DNA of 10,797 bases, taken from contig CAAGKO010000029.1 of the NCBI GenBank assembly GCA_900770445.1, forward strand, positions 1-10,797. Reading direction: 5' to 3'. This DNA comes from an uncultured Oribacterium sp. GTDB taxonomy: Bacteria; Bacillota; Clostridia; Lachnospirales; Lachnospiraceae. The notes under the pieces were generated by a model. That model had not been told where the DNA came from. It ran no database searches and saw nothing but the letters and a program-made list of their open reading frames with translations. This document shows positions 5,475 through 10,797 of this stretch, piece after piece. The position numbers and the translations under genes are program-made. Within the stretch, counting starts at the first letter, position 1, and each line of letters starts with the position of its first letter.

Positions 5475-7820
5475 ATGATCAAGTTACATGAGGGTCCACA
5501 GCTTGTTTTAAATGATGATGTGCTGGCGTCGGTTTCGGAGCATCCGGAAATCGACCTCGCGGCAGCGAAGCAGCAGACACTGAGCTACCAGGTGCTGAAG
5601 GCACACAACCACAGCGGCGATATGGAGAATCTCCAGATCCGCTTTGATGAGATGGGTGTCTATGATAACACTTATGTCGGCATCCTGCAGACAGCCGTCG
5701 CATCCGGACTTCAGAAGTTTCCGATGCCGACCGTATTCACGAACTGCCACAACTGCCTCGCAGCCGTCGGCGGAACCATCAACACCGATGTTCATAAGTA
5801 CGCAGAGACCGCCTGCCATAAGTTCGGCGGTATCTTCGTTCCGCCACACGAGGCGGTCATCCACCAGTATATGCGTGAGATGCTGATCAAGTCCGGCGAC
5901 ATGGCGATCGTGTCCGATTCCCACACACGTTATGGCACCCAGGGTTCCGTTTCCATCGGTGAGGGTGGTCCGGAGCTCGCGAAGGCGATGATCGGCAAGC
6001 TCTATGAGATCAGGTACCCGAAGGTGATCGCAGTGCTTCTGCACGGCAGTCCGAAGCCATGGGTCGGCCCGATGGATGTGGCTCTCACCCTGATCGGTGC
6101 GACCTTCAAGAACAAGTTCGTGAAGAATGCAGTCCTCGAGTTCATCGGACCGGGCGTGCACTCCATGTCCATGGATTTCCGTAACGGCATCGACACCATG
6201 ACCACCGAGTCCGCATGCCTCTCCTCCATCTGGGAGACCGACGACGTCGTAAAGGAGTACTTCGAGACTCACAAGCGACCGCAGGACTATAAGAAGATGC
6301 AACCGGGTGCCGCCGCGCTCTACGATGCAGTCGTCGAGATCGACCTCGATACCGTCGAGCCGATGATCGCCCTCCCGTATCACCCGAGCAACGCCTTCCC
6401 GCTTCGTGAGGTCATCGCAGAGCCGGAGAAGTATGCGAAGTGGGTCGAGGAGCAGGCGGTGAAGACCTTTGAGAACACCCCGGACATCCACCCGAACCTC
6501 GAGGAGAAGATCGTTCCGTGGGCCAATGCTGGAGATACGCTCTCGGATGCCTTCCCGGTCGATCGTCGTATCCGCGTGGATCAGGCAGCCATCGCCGGCT
6601 GTGCGGCAGGTTCCTTCGAGAACATCTACGCGGTGGAGCAGGTAGCGCACGAAAGTAAGCAGCCGCTCGGTCAGTTCGCATTTAACGTATATCCGGCATC
6701 CCAGCCGATCATGGTCGAGCTGAACCGGATCGGTGCGATGAATGAGCTCATGATCCACGGTGTACGTGTGAAGACAGCATTCTGCGGCCCATGCTTCGGC
6801 GCATCCGACTGCCCAGAGAATAATGCCTTCTCCATCCGTCATTCCACCCGTAACTTCCCGAACCGTGAGGGCAGTAAGCCAGGTCAGGGTCAGGTCGCGA
6901 GTGCAGCCCTGATGGATTCTCGCTCCATCGCCGCAACCGCGTTCAATGGCGGTCTTCTGACCTCCGCAGAGGAGATGAAGGACATCTTCGAGCACATTCA
7001 GTATCCGAAGTATGAATTCGATGAGCGCATCTATGAGAACATCGTCTACAACGGCTACGGCAAGGCAGAGCCGGAGACCGAGATCCAGTATGGTCCGGCG
7101 ATCAAGGACTGGCCGGAGATGGTCGCCCTGACCGATCATCTCCTCCTTCAGGTAGCCTCCGTCATCCGCGATGATGTCACCACGACCGATGAGCTGATCC
7201 CGTCCGGTGAGACCGCATCCTACCGCTCGAATCCGTACAAGATATCCGAGTTCACCCTGCAGCGTAAGGATCCGCAGTACGTGCCGAACGCGAAGGCTGC
7301 ACAGGCCTTCGAGAAGGCAAGACTCGCCGGCGATGCAGCGACCGCGCAGAAGTTCTACTCCGTTCTTCATGCTGTCGGCATCCATGCGGATGCTCCGGAA
7401 GTGCTGTCACAGCTCATGAAGTCTACCGGCATCGGTTCGGTACTGTATGCGAAGCGCCCGGGCGATGGCTCCGCACGTGAGTATGCGGCTTCCTGCCAGA
7501 AGGTGCTCGGCGGCCTCGCGAACATCTGCATCGACTACGCGACGAAGCGTTATCGCAGCAACTGCGTAAACTGGGGTATGCTGCCATTTACGTATCCGGA
7601 CGAGAACATTGACCTCGCGGTCGGCGAGTATGTATGGCTTCCGGGTATCCGTCAGGCCGTCGCAGACGGCGCCACGGAGGTCACGGCAAGCGTGATCAGC
7701 GCCGACGGAACGAAAGCCCGCGAGATGAAGCTCGAACTGAAGGATGTCACCGAATCCGAGAAGAAGATCCTTCTTGCCGGCTCGATGATCAACTCTTACC
7801 GCGAAGATATGGGACTGTAA
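5475..7820 (+). CDS. Aconitase-superfamily [4Fe-4S] hydratase (YbhJ-like)
   Basis: A 781-residue aconitase-type hydro-lyase with both catalytic and swivel domains in one chain. The start follows AAGGAG (5463-5468) with 6 bases of spacing. Cluster ligands are Cys376 in IAGCAAGS and Cys437/Cys440 in FCGPCFG; SDSHTRYG (147-154) is the usual DSHT motif. In the C-terminal swivel domain GDGSAREYA (663-671) stands for the aconitase G-x-GSSRE loop. It keeps the first Ser and the Arg but has Ala for the second Ser, and NWGMLPFTY (699-707) follows. The divergence from TCA aconitase and the operon context point to the YbhJ-type group of unknown substrate. It probably adds or removes water on a hydroxy-polycarboxylate that the PrpF-like enzyme also handles. 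It needs an iron-sulfur cluster and so is likely oxygen-sensitive. Confidence 0.9.
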   Translation: MIKLHEGPQLVLNDDVLASVSEHPEIDLAAAKQQTLSYQVLKAHNHSGDMENLQIRFDEMGVYDNTYVGILQTAVASGLQKFPMPTVFTNCHNCLAAVGGTINTDVHKYAETACHKFGGIFVPPHEAVIHQYMREMLIKSGDMAIVSDSHTRYGTQGSVSIGEGGPELAKAMIGKLYEIRYPKVIAVLLHGSPKPWVGPMDVALTLIGATFKNKFVKNAVLEFIGPGVHSMSMDFRNGIDTMTTESACLSSIWETDDVVKEYFETHKRPQDYKKMQPGAAALYDAVVEIDLDTVEPMIALPYHPSNAFPLREVIAEPEKYAKWVEEQAVKTFENTPDIHPNLEEKIVPWANAGDTLSDAFPVDRRIRVDQAAIAGCAAGSFENIYAVEQVAHESKQPLGQFAFNVYPASQPIMVELNRIGAMNELMIHGVRVKTAFCGPCFGASDCPENNAFSIRHSTRNFPNREGSKPGQGQVASAALMDSRSIAATAFNGGLLTSAEEMKDIFEHIQYPKYEFDERIYENIVYNGYGKAEPETEIQYGPAIKDWPEMVALTDHLLLQVASVIRDDVTTTDELIPSGETASYRSNPYKISEFTLQRKDPQYVPNAKAAQAFEKARLAGDAATAQKFYSVLHAVGIHADAPEVLSQLMKSTGIGSVLYAKRPGDGSAREYAASCQKVLGGLANICIDYATKRYRSNCVNWGMLPFTYPDENIDLAVGEYVWLPGIRQAVADGATEVTASVISADGTKAREMKLELKDVTESEKKILLAGSMINSYREDMGL

Positions 7821-7833
7821 GACACAGTTTTCT

Positions 7834-7896
7834 GAGAGCCCAGAGGGCCCGTCATCGGAAGCACAGTACTCCAACGACGGTTCTCTGGGCTTTTCG
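7834..7896 (+). terminator. Terminator of the catabolic operon
   Basis: AGCCCAGAG (7837-7845) pairs perfectly with CTCTGGGCT (7883-7891), and weaker pairs with the following T residues extend the stem. An inner stem CCGTC/GACGG (7849-7853 with 7876-7880) closes the loop. TTTTC follows. It begins 13 bases after the hydratase stop codon, marking the end of the four-gene transcript. Confidence 0.75.
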
Positions 7897-7946
7897 GCGT
7901 TTGCGAAATATGACACAGAAAGAGAATTCTGGAGTGAAGAATATAC

Positions 7947-7981
7947 TTTCCATCTATCTGGAAGTGGGATATAGTTATATC
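7947..7981 (+). promoter_or_regulatory. Possible promoter of the epimerase gene with overlapping palindrome
   Basis: TTTCCA (7947-7952, 4/6) and TATAGT (7970-7975, 5/6) are 17 bases apart. The -10 box is embedded in a palindrome, GATATA-GT-TATATC (7968-7981), which could be an operator. A start near 7982 would give a leader of about 180 bases. Confidence 0.4.
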
Positions 7982-8041
7982 GTTAAAGAAATGACGACTT
8001 GAGACGGAAATGTTTCTCGGGAATGGTCAAGGATGACATAT

Positions 8042-8083
8042 ATGAAGCGTAGGTTGCTTCGTGAGAAGACTTTCCGGGAATGA
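8042..8083 (+). CDS. Possible 13-residue basic leader peptide
   Basis: ATG 8042 has AAGGA (8029-8033) at a spacing of 8 and encodes MKRRLLREKTFRE before TGA 8081-8083. Its first codons contain a small hairpin, GAAGC (8044-8048) with GCTTC (8056-8060). It lies in the leader of the epimerase gene. The good ribosome site and high Arg/Lys content are the only support; chance is quite possible. Confidence 0.15.
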   Translation: MKRRLLREKTFRE

Positions 8084-8162
8084 AGCATCGAGCCGGTGTG
8101 ATAAGGTGGAGACCGGAAGTATTGGCTGCGGCGGATCGTGCGTGCGAAAAGGAGTGGTGGTG

Positions 8163-9155
8163 ATGATTTATACGCTTAAGAACAGTGAGATGAAAGTGCA
8201 GGTGTCGAGTAAGGGTGGCGAGCTCGTGTCGATGAAGGACGCGGATCAGACGGAGTATATCTGGATCGGGGATGCGACGTACTGGAAGCGGCATGCGCCG
8301 CAGCTTTTCCCGTGCATCGGGCGGCTCACGAATAATCAGTATCGGATGGATGGCGCGCTGCATGAGATGGGGCAGCACGGCTTCCTCAGGGACTATGAGC
8401 TCACGAAGGTGGAGAACGAGGAGCAGGGGACAGAAGTGCAGGCAGGAGCCGAGACGGCAGGAGATGCCGCAGATCAGTGGAGCGCAGCTGGCCACCAGGC
8501 AGGAGACGTAGCAGGTCAGGCTGGCGCTGAGGCAGAAACTGTGACTTCCCTGCATCTGCAGCTTACGTCGGATGCGTCGACGCGGCAGCTCTATGACCGC
8601 GACTGGACCGTGGATATCTTCTATAGCTTATGTGGAAAAACGCTGAGCGTGAAGTTCCAGGTGAGAAACCGCGATGTGCGCACCATGCGTTTCGGCTACG
8701 GCATCCACCCGGGCTTCAATGTGCCGCTGAACCCGGCGCTCCGTTTCGAGGACTACCGGCTCGACTTCCATGAGACCTCGACCCCGAAGCAGATGGAGCT
8801 CACCGAACGCTATACGATTAGCGGCGGCATGCATGACTACGCGCTGGAGGAGGGTCGCTATCTGCCGCTGCAGCATAGCCTGTTTGACCACGATGCCATC
8901 ATCCTGAAGGATATGCCGCATACCGTCACCTTGGGCTCGCAGAAGGACGAGAAGAAGGTCACCGTGACCTTCCCGGACATGCCGTATCTCGGCATCTGGC
9001 ACGCCCCGGAGACCGACGCTCCGTTCGTCTGTATCGAACCATGGTCGTCCCTCCCATCGACGGACGGCGTCATCGACGAATTCGAAACGAAGCCGGACTT
9101 CATCACCGTGGAGCCGGAAGAGACCTATACGAACAGCTGGTCGATTAGCATCTGA
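8163..9155 (+). CDS. Aldose 1-epimerase family protein (LacX/GalM-like)
   Basis: A 330-residue galactose-mutarotase-fold protein, presumably cytoplasmic, interconverting alpha and beta anomers of a sugar. AAAAGGAG (8147-8154) lies 8 bases before ATG 8163. Expected active-site residues are present: His72 in GQHGFLRD, His182 in GIHPGFN and Glu292 in VCIEPWS. The LFPCIGRL segment (48-55) is typical of the LacX-like subgroup. Residues ~87-126 are an Ala/Gly/Glu/Gln-rich low-complexity insert between two core strands; without it the length would be the usual ~290. It has its own likely promoter after the operon terminator. Its TGA directly abuts the alanine racemase stop codon on the other strand. 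The sugar is unknown. Confidence 0.9.
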   Translation: MIYTLKNSEMKVQVSSKGGELVSMKDADQTEYIWIGDATYWKRHAPQLFPCIGRLTNNQYRMDGALHEMGQHGFLRDYELTKVENEEQGTEVQAGAETAGDAADQWSAAGHQAGDVAGQAGAEAETVTSLHLQLTSDASTRQLYDRDWTVDIFYSLCGKTLSVKFQVRNRDVRTMRFGYGIHPGFNVPLNPALRFEDYRLDFHETSTPKQMELTERYTISGGMHDYALEEGRYLPLQHSLFDHDAIILKDMPHTVTLGSQKDEKKVTVTFPDMPYLGIWHAPETDAPFVCIEPWSSLPSTDGVIDEFETKPDFITVEPEETYTNSWSISI

Positions 9156-10340
9156 CTACATCCTAAGCAGCAGCTCCTTCGCGACGACATCACCGCCATC
9201 CAGGTAGTAGCGCGGCACGCGCTTGCTGACGGCGCAGATGAGCTCGTACGGGATGGTGCCGGCGAGCTCTGCGAGCTTTTCGACCGGCTGCTGTGTGCCG
9301 AAGATCTCCACGACACTTCCGACGTCAACATGGACCTTATCCGTAAGATCGATCATGCACATATCCATGCAGATCTTGCCACGCTGGGCGGCCGGACCGT
9401 CGACGGTCATCAGGCTGCAGCGGTTCGACAGTACACGGAAGAAGCCGTCGGCATAGCCATACGGTACGACACCGATGCGCTCCTTTTTCGTGGTCGTATA
9501 GATACCGCCGTAGCTGATATGTGTACCGGCCGGATAGATCTTGATCGTGCTGACCGTCGTCTTCAGTGACATGAGGGGCCGGAGGCCGAGCTTCTGCGCG
9601 AACTCGCCATAGCCGTACAGCAGGAGGCCCGGGCGCACCATATCGAGCCAGGTCTCCGGATAATCCACGGTCGCACCGGTGTTGGCGCAGTGCCGGAGGA
9701 CGAAACGGTGGCCCCACTTCGCCTCTACGGCGGCAATCACGTCCATGAAGAGCTTAAACTGATGCTCGGTGTACGCACGGCAGTCCTCGCCCGGCTCGTC
9801 GGCTACTGCGAAATGCGTGAAGATGCCCTCCGCCTCGAGGCCCGGCAGCCGGCACGCCTCCACGATCCCGTCGACGCCATGCTGGAAATAATCGCCGTCA
9901 CAGATGTAGCCGAGTCGTGACATGCCGGTATCTACCTTGATATGGATCTTCAGCGTGCCGCCGTACTTCACCGCCTCCGCACTGTATTCATGCGCCTTCG
10001 CCTCACAGGTCACGGCCTGCGTGATGTTGAAGCAGATCAGCCGGTCGACCTGCTCCTTCGGCGTGTGCCCGAGAATCAGAATCGGCATCGTGATGCCGTG
10101 GAAGCGGAGCTCCATCGCTTCGTCAATGCTGGAGACCGCGAGGTAATCCGCGCCGAGCTCCTGCAGCTTCTTCGCGATATGTACCGAGCCATGCCCGTAG
10201 GCGTCGGCCTTCACTACACCGAGAAACTTCCGGTCACGCCCGATATAGTCCCGGATCGTATGATAGTTGTAGCTCAGGGCATCGAGATCGATCTCCGCCC
10301 AGGTCCTCCGAAGTGTTGACGTCATATCTGTAGATTTCAT
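9156..10340 (-). CDS. alr: Alanine racemase
   Basis: A 394-residue PLP enzyme making D-alanine for peptidoglycan. The PLP lysine is Lys44 in VVKADAYGHG, in the N-terminal TIM barrel. The second catalytic base is Tyr277 in ISYGGIY, and Tyr296 in PYGYADG lies 19 residues later, as in the Geobacillus enzyme. MCMIDL and KRVPRYYLDG close the C-terminal beta domain. The start at 10340 is chosen because GGGAGG (complement of 10350-10355) lies 9 bases upstream. An in-frame ATG at 10409 would add 23 residues without a ribosome site. A second, out-of-frame ATG at 10345 lies nearer the ribosome site and reads only ATG-CGA-TGA, its stop overlapping the true start. No adjacent gene suggests a special role beyond cell-wall synthesis. 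Confidence 0.95.
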   Translation of the reverse strand: MKSTDMTSTLRRTWAEIDLDALSYNYHTIRDYIGRDRKFLGVVKADAYGHGSVHIAKKLQELGADYLAVSSIDEAMELRFHGITMPILILGHTPKEQVDRLICFNITQAVTCEAKAHEYSAEAVKYGGTLKIHIKVDTGMSRLGYICDGDYFQHGVDGIVEACRLPGLEAEGIFTHFAVADEPGEDCRAYTEHQFKLFMDVIAAVEAKWGHRFVLRHCANTGATVDYPETWLDMVRPGLLLYGYGEFAQKLGLRPLMSLKTTVSTIKIYPAGTHISYGGIYTTTKKERIGVVPYGYADGFFRVLSNRCSLMTVDGPAAQRGKICMDMCMIDLTDKVHVDVGSVVEIFGTQQPVEKLAELAGTIPYELICAVSKRVPRYYLDGGDVVAKELLLRM

Positions 10341-10386
10341 CGCATGCAACCTCCCGTTGGTCGTCGTATCCCCTTCCGTAGCATCT

Positions 10387-10434
10387 GTACTTCGCGAGCT
10401 CTGATGCATCAGATATTTCGAGCGCGCACAGTAC
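10387..10434 (-). other. Hairpin and nested palindrome in the alr leader
   Basis: Positions 10387-10401 pair with 10420-10434 over 15 positions, 12 of them Watson-Crick and one G-U in the minus-strand RNA, around an 18-base loop. The loop-side half holds the perfect 14-base palindrome TCTGATGCATCAGA (10400-10413), which would form a competing small hairpin or a protein-binding site. No U tract follows, so it is not a simple terminator. Confidence 0.5.
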
Positions 10435-10451
10435 TCATCGCTGATATTCTA

Positions 10452-10460
10452 GTTATACCA
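10452..10460 (-). promoter_or_regulatory. Possible extended -10 promoter of alr
   Basis: On the minus strand TGG-TATAAC (10460-10452) is an extended -10 element (TGnTATAAC). No good -35 box exists at 16-18 bases, which extended -10 promoters tolerate. A start near 10445 gives a leader of about 105 bases that would include the hairpin at 10387-10434. Confidence 0.35.
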
Positions 10461-10609
10461 TGCTTTCAGCGGGTGAAACATTGAAATACTGCATGTTAAA
10501 ATTCCATTGCAGGTTTATAGTTACTGTTCACTCGTGGCTCGGCGGACGGCAACCGGAGGTTCGAAAACTTTTACTGGCGAACCGGGTGAAATAGATGAAG
10601 ATGGATGGC

Positions 10610-10768
10610 ACTATCCAATAACCAGTTGTTTTCGAAATCGTGGATATTTTTAACACCATCTATCATTTTTGTGTACGAAGCTAAACTATCTAAGATTTTC
10701 AAATAGGGCACTTATTGGATAGTTTTCTGCGAAATCAGGCATACGCATATAAGCGTACTATCGAATAA
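10610..10768. repeat. Repeated 12-mer ACTATC(C/G)AATAA in AT-rich intergenic DNA
   Basis: ACTATCCAATAA lies at 10610-10621 and its exact reverse complement at 10712-10723; a one-mismatch copy, ACTATCGAATAA, lies at 10757-10768, and a partial one, ACTATCTAAGAT, at 10685-10696. The surrounding stretch (about 10475-10797) is clearly more AT-rich than the rest and holds no convincing gene. It also has a GGTTCG/CGAACC pairing (10558-10563 with 10578-10583). The two exact copies form inverted repeats 90 bases apart; I see no transposase. Confidence 0.6.
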
Positions 10769-10797
10769 TCCTCGCTTTTTTAAATGGTGGATATGTA

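Noticed and set aside
4277..5482. 401-codon open frame antisense to the lactonase gene
   Set aside because: Shadow of the lactonase reading frame; no recognisable protein features and no separate ribosome site.
5508..7385. 625-codon open frame antisense to the hydratase gene
   Set aside because: The plus strand encodes a full, motif-complete aconitase homologue; the antisense frame stays open because of codon bias in the real gene.
7910..8002. 30-codon ORF beginning MTQKENSGVKN
   Set aside because: It has no ribosome site, follows the operon terminator directly and overlaps the likely epimerase promoter.
10341..10409. Longer alr start at 10409
   Set aside because: No ribosome site, polar residues unlike the family N-terminus, and the start lies inside the leader palindrome; 10340 has GGGAGG at the right distance.
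10571..10711. 46-codon minus-strand GTG-start ORF, and a second short open frame running in from the right edge to 10712
   Set aside because: No ribosome site for the first and too little sequence for the second; both overlap the 12-mer repeats. A decayed gene is possible but not supported.
10741..10779. Possible plus-strand terminator (AAGCG with CGCTT followed by T run)
   Set aside because: Only a 5-bp stem with a 17-base loop, and no plus-strand gene ends there.

Overview
The window looks like chromosomal DNA of a moderately GC-rich, low-oxygen member of the Bacillota, most likely a Lachnospiraceae-type clostridium. This is inferred from strong AGGAGG-type ribosome sites, protein sequence style and the family mix; no rRNA or other taxonomic marker is present. 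I see no tRNA, CRISPR array, transposase or phage gene.

Layout. Positions 1-194 are non-coding: a degenerate 13-bp minisatellite (11-91), then a rho-independent terminator (112-144) for a gene left of the window. A doubtful Arg/Ala-rich mini-ORF carrying an 18-bp tandem repeat leads into a small VOC-superfamily protein (357-764). That gene runs tail to tail into a LysR-type regulator (778-1656, minus). A compact divergent promoter region (about 1657-1884) separates the regulator from a four-gene plus-strand operon: a PrpF-type isomerase/tautomerase (1885-3018), a MatC-like dicarboxylate carrier (3064-4317), a YbhE/Pgl-family lactonase (4409-5458) and a YbhJ-like aconitase-superfamily hydratase (5475-7820). 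A strong terminator follows (7834-7896). Next come a LacX/GalM-like aldose 1-epimerase with an unusual low-complexity insert (8163-9155) and, directly abutting it on the opposite strand, alanine racemase (9156-10340, minus). The last ~360 bases are AT-rich, hold a repeated 12-mer and have no convincing gene.

How it works together. The regulator plus operon has the same family content as the enterobacterial ybhD / ybhH-ybhI-ybhJ locus, which as I recall lies beside pgl (ybhE) in E. coli. Here the lactonase sits inside the operon, and the carrier looks like a different family (MatC-like rather than the DASS/CitT type). The simplest reading is an inducible pathway that imports a di- or tricarboxylate. 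The lactonase would open a lactone form, the PrpF-type enzyme would move or isomerise a double bond, and the [4Fe-4S] hydratase would hydrate or dehydrate the product. The substrate is not known from the sequence; aconitate-like, hydroxycitrate-lactone-like or oxalomesaconate-like compounds are candidates by family analogy only. The epimerase and racemase are ordinary sugar and cell-wall genes and do not obviously belong to this pathway.
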